Positions 34,955 through 45,699 of a DNA stretch of 64,000 bases are shown piece by piece. The position numbers and the translations under genes are program-made. The stretch is from NCBI RefSeq assembly GCF_009870125.1, contig NC_046680.1, positions 3,782,001 to 3,846,000 of the forward strand. The letters run 5' to 3'. The stretch is from Drosophila pseudoobscura. Taxonomy: Eukaryota; Arthropoda; Insecta; Diptera; Drosophilidae. The first letter of the stretch is position 1. Each line of letters opens with the position of its first letter. The notes below the pieces were generated by a model. The model did not search any database. It was not told the origin of the DNA and worked only from the letters and a program-made list of their open reading frames with translations.

Positions 34955-36079
34955 TATACCCGATACTCAAAATGAGTATTGTTATACCCGATACTCAAAA
35001 TGAGTATTGGGGTATATTAGATTTGTGGTAAAAGTGGATGTGTGTAACGTCCAGGAGGAATCGTTTCCGACCCCATAAAGTATATATATTCTTGATCAGC
35101 ATCAATAGCCGAGTCGATTGAGCCATGTCTGTCTGTCCGTCTGTCCGTCCGTCCGTCTGTCCGTCCTAATGCTCAAAGACTATAAGAGCTAGAGCAACGA
35201 TGTTTTGGATCCAGACTTCTGTGATATGTCACTGCTCCAAAAATATTTAAAAACTTTGCCCCGCCCACTTCCGCCCCCACAAAGGGCGAAAATCTGTGGC
35301 ATCCACAATTTCGACGATACGAGAAAACTAAAAACGCAGAATCGTAGAGAATGACCATATCTTTTAGACTGCGGAATCTCAATTGGATCGTATTATTATT
35401 ATAGCCAGCATCAAGAAAACAATTTCATTTTTTCTCGCCCTGTCTCTCTCTAACACACACGTAGGATAGGCGGCTTTGCTTAGAGTAAAACATTAGCGCC
35501 TAGATCTCAGAGACTATTAAAGCTAAAGCAACCAAATTTGGTATCCACACTCCTAATATATCGGACCGAGACGAGTTTGTTTCAAAATTTCGCCACACCC
35601 CCTTCCGCCCCCGCAAAGGATGCAAATCTGGGGATATTCACAAATCTCAGAGACTATTAAAGCTAGAGTAACCAAATTTGGTATCCGCAATCCTGTTAGA
35701 TCTCACTATAAAACGTATATCTCAAAATTTCGCCCCACCCCCTTCCGCCCACACAAAGGACGAAAATCTGTTGCATCCACAATATTGCAGATTTGAGAAA
35801 ACTAAAAACGCAGAATCATAGATACCGACCATATCTATCAGATTGCTGAATCTGGATCAGATCAGATCATTTTTATAGCCAAAGGAAACAAATCAATTTG
35901 CTGTGGCTACGCAGCGCGTGACGTCACGCTCAGACTGATTTTCTGTCTCTCTCGCACGTACTCTTTGTCGTGTCGTTTAATATTAACGGCGTCTGCCGGA
36001 GGAGAGCCATACTGACTTAGTATCGGGTATAACCGTAGAGTTGCGGTGTCCGCAGCAACTCACAACGTTCCCCCTCGTT
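34955..36079 (+). mobile_element. DINE-1-like element with a doubled 5' end
   Basis: Full layout from TATACCCGATACTC to CCCCCTCGTT. The first 28 bp occur twice head to tail (34955-34982 and 34983-35010) before the normal body. It shares subfamily features with the copy at 17702-18797 (GTAAAACATTAGCGCCTAG). The GA tract on the minus strand reads GAGAGAGACAGGGCGAG (about 35438-35454). Confidence 0.92.
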
Positions 36080-39074
36080 AATATTTCCTTTATGAAGTGG
36101 ATTATCAATCAGACTGACGGCAGCCTAATTGATTTTTTCTACAGAAAGGAAGTACAAGGAAGACTTTTTTGCATATGGATATGGAATTTTCATTTTTTCC
36201 TTATTTCCTTTCATAAAAGCGATATGGATTTCGGATGTGCCTAGTTTTTTAGGATTATTTACATAAGAATGCATATGTGTGTGTACATAAGGCTATTCTA
36301 AACCATTAATAAGCAGGAAACTGCTAATGATTGCCTTCCAAAGTGAAATCCGAAACCTCAAGTCATGCCATGAGAAGGCGTTTCGCAGGATGTGTGTCCT
36401 GCCGGTCGGCGCGGAGTGTTAGGATCTGTGGAATTCTGTGGTACGACAGATGTTAAAAGTGTCCAGAGTATAAGAAAGAGAGAAGATCAATTGGCTGCCA
36501 CTCTATTGCTCATCTTGGTCGACAGCTGAAAAATGACGCCTGTAATTAATCAGGCACAAAAAAAAACTCAGTCCGTTTTCAGTATATATACGGTTATTTA
36601 CATTAGTATAGTTAGTATATTGAAAAACAACAAACGTTGTGGACCTTGAATGTATCCTGTCCACTGGCAATCCCCTGGACCTGGACGTGTGTAACACGTG
36701 TGGCAACAACGCCAGCAGGAGGAAAAAAAAACCATTCGAAAAATTTTTAGTCGCAGCTCACGTGCCGCGACACTATACTACCCGGTACTCAGTTTCTATA
36801 TATTTACATACATATGTACATAGCTCCAGTCTGGAGAACAGACAGATAGGATATATATATCGACTATAGCTGCTGATCTAGAATAATCGGAATCAATACT
36901 TTCTGGCTTTTACATACATCACATTTACACTCTTTGAGTACCTTGGTACACAAACGAAAACAGACACACAAACACATACGAATCTAAGCTGCATCTTTGA
37001 AATATTGTGTTACAGCTTAGAGAATAATACGCAGAGAAATGTTAAAATATTCTTATCACAAAAACAGAATCTATAGCTGGTACCAAGAAAGAGCAATCTG
37101 CAAACTAAACATAAAAATGGCAGCCGATCCGGCTAAATTCAAATCTGAGAGAACAATACTGCTCGTGTTTTGAGAGCAACTTGAAAATGATTGTCCCAAA
37201 ACCACGTGGCTTCAATGGTTGTCTGAAACCCGTTGAAAATACTTTGATGATCCTTATGAATCTATTTTAGCTAGGACAGTCAGAGATAAACAATTGACAA
37301 TCACGTTTTCTTTCTTTTCCGACCATCGATTTGGAGATTGCAAGCTAGCTTGGGGCACTTAAAGTTGACTAGTTTGGCAGTAGCGTTGTTGGTGATGACA
37401 GTTAATATTTTAGCAAGTGTTATGTATTGGCAATGAAAATCCACCCCCGTACTTTCATCCCCACAATTTAGAGCCAAGTCTTCCTTTCCAATCCTTATTG
37501 ACATTGTCTACGCAATCAAATGTCAACCCTTGGAAGTAAGAGAATATAGACTTTACTTACTAAACGAAACCCAATTTAATTTGACCAAACAAAATTGAGC
37601 GGACTTTATTATTAGGCCGAAGCGGCAAATAAATTGTCATTATTTGGGAGATGTGCCCACCGTTCTGGAAATGATTATGATTGCATGGCCATTGAGATGT
37701 TCTCGACTGTTTTATATGTATATGGTAATGCTCCCAAACATTTGATAAAATGTTTATTCTATACCAAATTGTATATCTACAGATTAAAATTGAATTATTT
37801 AATAAGGCCAATAAGCTGATAAACAACTAAATTAACATTAAACAATGATCTACTTACTAAAACTACTATACCGTTCGGAATGAATCAGAGACATAACACT
37901 CCCGGCGATTCAACGAGTTTACGATTAAAAAATATGCGTACGTTTTGTATTCGGAACCCGAAAGAATGGCCAAATTCAAATCTGTTTTTGTGGGGGATAT
38001 CGCCAGATCTAACAAATGTTTCATCAAAGTTAATGAATTCCTGAGTGGATGAGAAGTAGGAAATTGAGCGAGAGTAGTTGTACGGAGAGATGGAGTCATT
38101 GAAGATGCATTTTAGACTACGTGGGAAGGCAGATCAGATCGATAAATATGTTATAGAGGAATGAGGGAGAAAATGCCTCCATCACGCTGCTGTTTATCTA
38201 CTGAACTCTACATTTGTCACGTCTTCCATCACAACAGGGTGCAGACTTAGTTTTCCACCCTGTTTTGAGATAAGTCTCCATACAGACTGTTGGGTTGTTT
38301 TGTGAGTAATACTGTCTGTAAACCGATGCAAGTGCACTTTTTTACACAGGATTTTGGCTTTTTCATTATAGATAATTACACAGAAGGTAGATAATATCCC
38401 TTTCTTTCAGTCAGAATATTATTCTTAATATAGTACATATACACAAGAATATATATGTTTATATATAGAGACTTGAGCAGGCTGTGAAAAATCGTACGTC
38501 TCGATTTTGGGTTGAATTCAAATCCTTCATATTAGAAATAAATTGGTTGATGAAAAAATCAATTTGGGGTGAATCTGGCTAGTCACGTAATATATTCTCG
38601 GATGAGTCGTTTCGTTGTATAATGATATGAGGATGCAATCTATAAATAAAACTGAATTGCTTTTAATAGTTGAGGGTATTGTCAATGCAAAAAAAGCATA
38701 AAAGATTATTCTTACTGACTGTGACGTTACTGAAAGAGAACTCATCTTTCAGGACGATACTGCAATTCTGCTGAAATTTTTGCCTATTATTATTATTATT
38801 AGTATTATTTTGAATAATCTTATTATTAGTTTACAGGAAACAAATAAACTTATTGGAAACAAATTTTTTTTATTTGTTTTAAACAGTTTTTACTTAAAAT
38901 TAATTTTTTCTTCAGTTTGTTTACAATTACCGAAAAAGCATAACAGACGTGTTGTTTTAATAATAATTCGTTTCCCAGTATATGTATGCCTTAGTATAGT
39001 CTTTTTTTGTAGTCGGGGCATGCCTTTCCCACCTGAGAAAAGAGACAAGAAGAAAAGTGTAGTGATATTTGGAC
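36080..39074. other. no gene recognised; one old DINE-1-like scrap
   Basis: About 36845-36965 keeps ATATCGACTATAGCTGCTGATC and TTTACACTCTTTGAGTACC, a worn minus-strand DINE-1-like end. Minus-strand frames at 37301-37504 and 37866-38099 are each followed by TTTAGTAAGT donor-like sites, but the second has a stop before the donor. I do not call them exons. Confidence 0.35.
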
Positions 39075-39139
39075 GGTAATATCAAAGACTATACAATACT
39101 ACAATACAATATACAATATTGTATAGTCTTTGGTAATAT
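39075..39139. repeat. tiny palindromic insert flanked by 8-bp direct repeats
   Basis: Arms CAAAGACTATACAATA (39083-39098) and TATTGTATAGTCTTTG (39117-39132) are a perfect 16-bp inverted repeat around an 18-nt loop. GGTAATAT stands on both sides (39075-39082 and 39132-39139). An 8-bp target duplication and CA..TG ends would fit a hAT-type miniature or its remnant. Confidence 0.55.
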
Positions 39140-39380
39140 GCAATGACTTCACCATCAAGTGGCCCATGCGAGTATGCAAGGAAAAATTTGATGTACCAAA
39201 CTGAAGGGACAACGGTATATCGTTTTTAGTGTTTCTCGACGATTAGCTCAAGATTAGCTAAAAATGCTGACGGTCCAAATTTCTGGTCCTCATGGAGCAA
39301 GCTTAGACGCTAGCGAGAGAGTAGGCTAGCCCGAGAGCGTTACAGCAGCTCGGGGCTGCTGCTAAGCCGAGTACGAAAGA
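39133..39380. repeat. dispersed repeat related to the LOA-type block at 43-44 kb
   Basis: CCATCAAGTGGCCCATGCGA matches CCGTCAAGTGGCCCGTGTGA at about 43302-43321. The following ATGCAAGGAAAAATTTGATG...ACGGTATA matches 44313-44360. Here the two halves are contiguous, whereas at 43-44 kb they are separated by the DINE-1-like insertion. After about 39240 I can no longer align it. Confidence 0.45.
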
Positions 39381-39454
39381 TTGATACAGGCAATATAAAG
39401 AGACGAAAGAATTATGTTGCATACACATATGCGGTAACAAAAAAATGATATTTA

Positions 39455-40221
39455 CAGTAGAGACCGGTTATAACGACACTCAAGGGACCGACGATTTTAC
39501 GTCGTTATACCCGGAAGACGTTCTAACCGAAAGGAGACAAACAAATTTGGTTTATTTATTTTATGGTTGCCATGTTCGTAATAGGTTTTTAAATAGAACA
39601 AATTAATTTTGTAATCAAAAAAAAAAGACATGTAACAAATTTAATTCAACAACACGTTTTTTTCATAGAAACTCGTATACATATACATAATTCATAATAT
39701 AAAAAAATGAATTTCTATGTGTGGGTTATCTTTTTATTCTTATTTTAAATAATCATTATTTTTTTTAAATTTTTTATTGTTTAGCAGTTGTTTTTGGCAT
39801 ATAAAAACAATCGCGCACAGCATTATTTAAACTTGATATGCTGTGCGTTAAGCTCTCGTCATTAAAATTTGAATGGAATCTATTCAAAATTTCTGCTGCC
39901 TTAAATCGCCAAATCATTGTCAATAAGAACATATTCATCCAGTTCTTTATTTGAAATCGGTGCCGATAATTGATAAATACATACATTTCTAACTGTGTCG
40001 CTTAATGCTTAATTTTTTTGGCATTATTTCGCTGTATTTTTCTTCGGCACGTCGCAATAGCCGGTTGAATTGTGAAAAATATTGTCGGCAAATGCGGAGA
40101 CGTACTAAGCGAAGGCCCTTTCATATAAGTTTGTATGGGGACCAACCAAGTCATCGAATTTTCGTCGCAATGACCTACGGACGGACGCTATAAGCAGAGT
40201 CGTTATAAGCGGACTCTACTA
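39455..40221. mobile_element. pogo/Tigger-like Tc1-mariner element, defective
   Basis: The left end is CAGTAGAGACCGGTTATAACGAC and the right end is the complement of AGTAGAGTCCGCTTATAACGAC: a ~22-bp terminal inverted repeat with a few mismatches. The TATAACGAC core is typical of pogo/Tigger ends. TA precedes the left end; on the right the expected TA reads AA. Secondary inverted copies of the core lie just inside both ends. A 70-codon minus-strand frame (39774-39986, with AAEILNRFHSNF) may be the C-terminal tail of a transposase, but no catalytic DDE part remains in 767 bp. Confidence 0.7.
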
Positions 40222-40424
40222 AATTTTGGACAATAATTTACAATATTTAAGTTGCTTGACCCGACAGCTCGAAACAAAACAAAAAAGCAGAATCGTAGAG
40301 AATAGCTACATATATCATCAACATGTATCATTATTTTTTGATTCACTTCCCCCAAAATTGGCAGAGATGATCAACACAGCTTATGAAAGGCGCTGGTGAA
40401 CCGACCGGAAAAAGTACGCGATGT
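40222..40424. other. short spacer
   Basis: AAGCAGAATCGTAGAGAATAG near 40285 resembles an internal piece of the DINE-1-like family; nothing else recognised. Confidence 0.3.
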
Positions 40425-40607
40425 TCATATTAGCTGAAGCAGCTCCAGAATGTTGGCCCGAAAATTGGCCCTGGATAGTATACCACCTTTACCACACCTA
40501 CACACCACGTGCCTTATTTTCCTAATCAAAATTGTATTCAATATAGGCTCAAAAAACTTTTGGCCAGCTAACCTCAGTTTTTTTTTCATACATACAGTTT
40601 CATACAT
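40425..40607 (-). CDS. possible small gene, function unknown
   Basis: A 60-codon frame from ATG at 40607, or 54 codons from the internal ATG (MKKKLRLAGQKFFEP). The product is basic, ends ELLQLI, and has two cysteines close together. About 50-70 bp upstream on the same strand is a DRE-like palindrome (TTATCGATTCGATAA), common in housekeeping promoters. No family recognised and no poly(A) signal placed, so it could be chance. Confidence 0.25.
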   Translation of the reverse strand: MYETVCMKKKLRLAGQKFFEPILNTILIRKIRHVVCRCGKGGILSRANFRANILELLQLI

Positions 40608-40652
40608 GTCAGTTTTTGTCGAATGACAAACCGATAATTTACTTGTGGCGGC

Positions 40653-41000
40653 GAGCTTTTGTCAGTTATCGATTCGATAATTGACATTTGTCAATTTCAT
40701 TAATCTATTAAATTTCATTTTCAACGTTATATAGAAATCCAATAAATGCAAATATTTAAAATACGCTAATCAAGTAGAAAATTGATTCATAAATTGGATA
40801 AAATGATGTGTCCACGGCTGAGATATCTGTCTAGCTAGTAATACTCGACGGAATATCAAAAACGAAGAATATGTAAAATATAACTTGAATTAATCAGTAT
40901 ATTTAAGGTGTATTTACGATTTTTTAAATGAGACCGTACATTTTGGTATATTTCTGAGGGTCGGACGGTATATTTTAACGATAAATCCGCGGTCACACTA
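40653..41000. promoter_or_regulatory. DRE-like and Motif-1-like promoter elements
   Basis: TTATCGATTCGATAA at about 40655-40670 is close to the DREF site. At about 40949-40999 is GGTATATTTCTGAGGGTC, GGACGGTATATTTT, AACGATAA and GCGGTCACACTA (Motif 1). Both classes mark broad housekeeping promoters. The transcript they serve is not clear; the small minus-strand frame at 40425-40607 is the nearest. Confidence 0.4.
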
Positions 41001-41008
41001 ATGAGCGT

Positions 41009-41053
41009 TGACAATACCACTAACCATACAGTTGTATGGTTTAGTGACAATAC
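41009..41053. repeat. tiny palindromic insert flanked by 9-bp direct repeats
   Basis: CACTAACCATAC and GTATGGTTTAGTG form a near-perfect inverted repeat around AGTT. TGACAATAC occurs at both edges (41009-41017 and 41045-41053). Same architecture as the insert at 39075-39139. Confidence 0.5.
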
Positions 41054-41054
41054 A

Positions 41055-42107
41055 AACGAGGGGGAACGTTGTAAGTTGCTGCGGCGACCGCAACTCTACA
41101 TTTATACCCGATACTCAGTCAGTATGCGAAGCCACTGTAAATTGATGTGTTCCTTTTGGCTATAAAAATTATCCTATCTGATTCAGATTCGGCAATATGG
41201 TAGATATGGTCATTATCTATGATTGTGCGTTTATAGTTTACTCGTATCTTAAATAGTGTGGATGGCACAGATTTGGGGCGAAATTTGTAATAACACTTGT
41301 AACAGTGAGATCTAAAAGGAGTATGGATAAAAAAATTGCTTGCTCTAGCTCTAATAGTCTGCGATTTGTGTATTCGCGAGCTGAAAGGGGTGGGGCGAAA
41401 TTTTGAAATACTCTTGTGCAGGTTCGATATCACAGGAGTTTGGATATAAAGATATAATCATTTTTTTCGGTTCTGCGTTTTTGGCTAACTCGTATCCTTC
41501 AAATTGCCACAGATTTTCGCAATTTGTGGGGGCGGAAGTTGGCGGGGCAAAGTTTCGTAGTACCATACGAACCAGATCGTATAATTATTATAGCCAGAAT
41601 CAAGAAAACAATTTCATTCTTTCTCGCTCTGTCTCTCTCTCTAACACACAGGTTTCATGGTCGGTTTTGCCAATTGCAAAATATGAGTTCAAGGATCTCA
41701 GAGACTATAAAAGCTTGAGCAACCAAATTTGGTATCCACACTCCTGTGATATCGGACCTTGATCGTTTTATGTCAAAATTTCGCCACACCTCCTTCCGCC
41801 CCCGCAAAGGACGAAAATCGGAGGCATCCACAAATCTCAGAGACTATTAAGGCTAGAGTAACCAAATTTGGTTGCGGAATCTAGATCAGATCGGATAATT
41901 TGTATAGCCAAAAGCAACAAATCAGTTTGCAGTGGCTACGCAGTGCCGACGTCACGCTCAGACTGATATTCTGTCTCTCTCGCACGCACTCTTTGTCGTG
42001 TCGTTTAATATTAGCGGCGTCTGCCGGAGGAGAGCTATACTGACTAAGTATCCGGTATAAATGTAGAGTTGCGGTCTCCGCAGCAACTCACAACGTTCCC
42101 CCTCGTT
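41055..42107. mobile_element. inverted DINE-1-like composite (two hairpin ends facing out)
   Basis: The left part (41055 to about 41566) is in minus orientation, starting AACGAGGGGGAACGTTG with hairpin and subterminal repeat, and is diverged. The right part (about 41567-42107) is in plus orientation, close to consensus, and ends CCCCCTCGTT. Neither has the TATACCCGATACTCAAAATG end, so both 5' ends are lost at the centre. Probably a young 5'-truncated copy joined to or inserted in an older one. Confidence 0.85.
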
Positions 42108-43331
42108 GTATAGTGCTAGTCTGGTTTTGTAGTCTGCCCGTGAGTATCCTTATTAGCTCTTGAAGAGCGTCCTACAAGTCCTACGAAGGATATCTAGTTG
42201 TTTAGACCACCAGGGGTTTCTTTTTCCCCTTGGTCTGTTAGAAGGGCATGCTGCCTTGAAGGCTTTATGGGACGCCTCCGTGAACCTGTTCACAAGACGG
42301 CTTAGGTCGTCTTTCGTGTTCGGCATTTAGTGGTGGTCGGAGGGAGTGGTTTCTCCAGAGTTGTGCTATATTTTTCCCAGTTGACTTTTCTGGGGTTGAT
42401 ATAGTCGGTGGGTTTAGGGATCTCGAGGGATAATATCGTCTCGATGTACCTGTGGTTCGAGAAGGAATGGTCTTCTAGGACTTTCCAACTCTTGATTGTG
42501 TCTATCAGTTTCTTTGACACTAGCGTGAGGTCAATAACCTCCTGCCTATTTTTAATTATAAACTTGGGCTCGTTGCCCCGATTGCAAATCAATAAATTTG
42601 AGTCCAGGATGAAGCTGAAAAGTGACTCACCCCTTACATTCGTGTCCGTGCTCCCCCATTGGCTGTGGTGGGCGTTGGTATCGCAACCTATTAGTAGGAC
42701 TTTGTCCGCACTTATGCTGTCGCTAGCTATTTTGCGAACAAGGTCGTTGGGATGATCATCTTCCTCGTGGGCCATATAGGACGTCACCAGCCTGAGATGA
42801 GTCCCGTTTATCTCTAGGCTTGCCGCCGTGTTACGCCATCGCTATTGTGGAGCAGAAAGATATTTAAGAGATATGTCTTGCAAGTTTGCAGGTACTCGTT
42901 TTACCTTCATTTTGGGATCTTGTATGCCATAGTCCCTAATCCACCAACATTGTTTCTTACCATCCAAGGCCCCAGGATCAGGACTACGTCGTATGAGGAC
43001 CGCAGATGCTGCTTTACAGTGGTGGAGATTGATTTGAAGTATCCTTAGGACCATTTTCAAGGTTCTCCACCACTGTAATATCTGCGTCCGAGTCGTCTCA
43101 GACCCTCTCGGCACATTGCTTAAAAATCGAGCAACAGCTCCGTCTCCGAAGAGAAGCCTTCTTGGTCTGGCTCCAGCTCGTCGTCAGGCGCTTCGATCTC
43201 CGCAGCGACGTCCTGCACTGTTTAGCTCGCCTTCTTTTTTTTATCGTGGACGTTGACATGCAATGACTAAATCTTTCAAGAGGCGATGCAATTACTGCGC
43301 CGTCAAGTGGCCCGTGTGACACCAGCAGAAG
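42108..43331 (-). mobile_element. LOA/R1-type non-LTR retrotransposon, ORF2 endonuclease part
   Basis: The minus strand encodes the start of an apurinic-type endonuclease (LRILQINLHHCKAAS near 43030-43070). After an internal gap follow VLLIGCDTNAHHSQWGSTD, GESLFSFILDSNLLICNRG, EVIDLTLVSKKL and SFSNHRYIETIL (42302-42787), then a KKKPWW-type linker at 42150-42250. The GCDTNAHH...SNHRYI pair is the catalytic core of the family. Frameshifts and an internal deletion separate the two parts, and the reverse transcriptase is absent because the copy stops at the DINE-1-like element at 42107. Dead copy. LOA (Bilbo) versus R1 clade is my best guess from sequence style. Confidence 0.8.
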
Positions 43332-43652
43332 GCTGTTACGCGAGCATGCAGGAAAGATAGCTGTTAGACTAATATTCGAGAAAGATTAGCACGAAAGTTT
43401 CTAAGAGAGCTAGACATGCATTCAAAATAAACATAAAAACGAGGGGGAACGTTGTGAGTTGCTGCGGACACCGCAACTCTACATTTACGCTGGCTGTTAC
43501 GCGAGCATGCAGGAAAGATAGCTGTTAGACTAATATTCGAGAAAGATTAGCACGAAAGTTTCTAAGAGAGCTAGACATGCATTCAAAATAAACATAAAAC
43601 GAGGGGGAACGTTGTGAGTTGCTGCGGACACCGCAACTCTACATTTATTCCC
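43332..43652. repeat. 160-bp tandem duplication spanning a DINE-1-like end and its flank
   Basis: The unit 43332-43492 is repeated at 43493-43652. Each holds ~106 bp of flank (GCTGTTACGCGAGCATGCAG...) and the first ~50 bp of a minus-strand DINE-1-like element (AACGAGGGGG, hairpin, CTCTACATTTA). The two units differ by about one A and a few bases at the junction (43488-43492). Confidence 0.9.
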
Positions 43653-44214
43653 GATACTTAGTCAGTGGGGGTTGGGGCGAAATTCTGATATATACGTTTT
43701 ATAGTGAGATCTAACAGAAGTGCGGATACCAAATTTGGTTACTCTAGCCTAAATAGTCTCTGAGATTTGTGGGTGCCCCAGATTTTCGTCCTTTGCGGGG
43801 GCGGAGGGGGGTGTGGTGAAATTGTTACACAAAACGGTCAAGGTCCAATTTCACAGGAGTGTGGATACCAAATTTGGTTGCTCTGTCTCTTATAGGTTCT
43901 GAAATCCTTGAACTCATATTTTGCAATATTTTGAAATATTTTTGTAGCAGTGACATATCACAGAAGTCTGGATCCAAAACATCGTTGCTCTAGCTCTTAT
44001 AGTCTTTGAGCACTAGGCGCTGAAAGAGACGGACAGACGGACGGACGGACAGACGGACGGACAGACAGACAGGGCTCAATCGACTCGGCTATTGATGCTG
44101 ATCAAGAATATATATACTTCATGGAGTCGGAAACGATTCCTTCTGGACGTTACACACATCCACTTTTACCACAAATCTAATATACCCCAATACTCATTTT
44201 GAGTATCGGGTATA
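43598..44214 (-). mobile_element. DINE-1-like element, internally deleted
   Basis: Starts AACGAGGGGG with hairpin and ends GAGTATCGGGTATA. 617 bp long: it lacks the part around the CAGTATGGCTCTCC block and another segment near 43925. The GGACAGACGG core is at 44028-44070. It separates ORF1 and ORF2 remnants of the LOA/R1-type element. Confidence 0.9.
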
Positions 44215-44459
44215 ATAAAAATACCCCTACACTTACTAATTACTAGAAAGGTGTGTAAGGATTATGATATTTTAGAGGGAATTATAATCCGAGCATAAGA
44301 CCCTAAACGGTTCATGCAAGGAATAATTCGATCTACAAAGTGGAAGGAAAAACGGTATAAAATTTCTAATAGGAATCGTGAAGTTTATGCGGCTCAACTG
44401 ATCAGGGCTGTCTTTGTCACCTCTGATCAAGTTGTGCATAAAAATCACACCAAGCATTT

Positions 44460-44935
44460 TTCTACGGTTAACTAAGGATCTGCTGCCTCTATCGGGGCCA
44501 GCGACTCTTTGTTGAGGACGAGCACTGGCTGGTTAGTCGGCCCTTGTGTCGTCTCAACCTTGGCTACCTTCCAATCCGAGGTCGGTAGGCCTAGGTTGCA
44601 CATCTGGATGATGCGCTGTGGCTCTTTGAAGCCGTCTCCTGCGAGCGCGGCCTCTTAGCTTGCGGAGCCACCTTTTTCTGTTCTAAGGTGAACTCCGGGA
44701 GCATAGTCGAAGCCCATTCCATCTTCTTCAGCCAGTCGGCTGATGGGCTGGCTTCGCTTCTGGCGAATTGCCGACGGAGTATGTTCCCTGAACTCCTCTT
44801 TTCGGCATAGGTGTAGCGTTTGGCTTGAGCGCTTGTCGGCGGAAAGTCATCCCCCTCTGCTACACCAGAAGGTCGGGTAGCCGCAGTATTGGGTATACAA
44901 ATAAATGAATAAATATATTCCTTTATCAACACCAG
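44460..44935 (-). mobile_element. LOA/R1-type non-LTR retrotransposon, ORF1 C-terminal part
   Basis: The minus strand reads IIQMCNLGLPTSDWKVAKVE and then PVLVLNKESLAPIEAADP before a stop at about 44472. Upstream in a shifted frame is a Lys/Arg-rich segment with WLKKMEWASTMLPEFTLEQK. This is the C-terminal domain of ORF1 (gag-like) in LOA/R1-type elements. One frameshift lies near 44640. Same orientation as the ORF2 part at 42108-43331, so both belong to one dead copy split by insertions. Confidence 0.75.
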
Positions 44936-45149
44936 TTTTGTGTTCTGTGGGGCTTAAAGCATCTAACGAATCTTACTACCAATCTACTTTGAGGATTTGA
45001 AAGATTCTGTAAGCCCTCCCATCGGCATTGAGCATATTAAACTGCACCACCCTGCTCACAAAAAGTATGGTTTTTACTCGCGCTCACTCTTCCTTATCCA
45101 GTGGAAAAACAAACCCTAAAACATTGCTAGCTGGCGTGCTCTTTCTTTT

Positions 45150-45577
45150 TATACCCGATACTCAAAATGAGTATAGGGGTATATTAGATTTGTGGTGGAA
45201 ATGGATCTGTGTAACGTCCAGAGGGAATCGTTTCCGACCCCATAAAGTATATGTATTCTTGATCAGCATCAATAGCCGAGTCGATTGAGCAATTTCGGAC
45301 TGTCCATCCGTCCGTATTAGCGCCTAGTGCTTAAAGACTATGAGAGCTAGAGCAGCGACATTTCATATCCGGACTTTTGTGATATGTCACTGTTACAAGT
45401 ATATTTTAAAACATTGCCCCGCCCACTTCCGCCCCCACCAAAGGTGAAAATCTAGAGCAACCATCCACACTCCTGTGATATCGGACCTTGACGAGTATGT
45501 TTCAAAAATTTGCCACACCCCCTTCCGCCCCCGCAAAGGACGAAAATCTGGGGCATCCACAAATCTCAAAAACTATT
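45150..45577 (+). mobile_element. DINE-1-like element, 3'-truncated
   Basis: TATACCCGATACTC start, abbreviated GTCCATCCGTCCGT core, GC-rich blocks, then loss of similarity after CACAAATCTCAAAAACTATTCG. No hairpin end. It is followed by a diverged tandem of about 65 bp (CTGTAGAGCTCTCACTGTTACAA / CTGTAGAGAGCTCACTGCTACAA, 45588-45690). Confidence 0.85.
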
Positions 45578-45699
45578 CGAACTGACTGTAGAGCTCTCAC
45601 TGTTACAAAACTATTTGTAATTTTTCACTGCAGAACTCACTTCCTTTTGCTCACTGTAGAGAGCTCACTGCTACAAGTGTATTTCAATATTTTGACCGT

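Noticed and set aside
37301..38099. Two minus-strand exon candidates with TTTAGTAAGT donors
   Set aside because: One frame meets a stop before its donor, and neither has a convincing acceptor or family.
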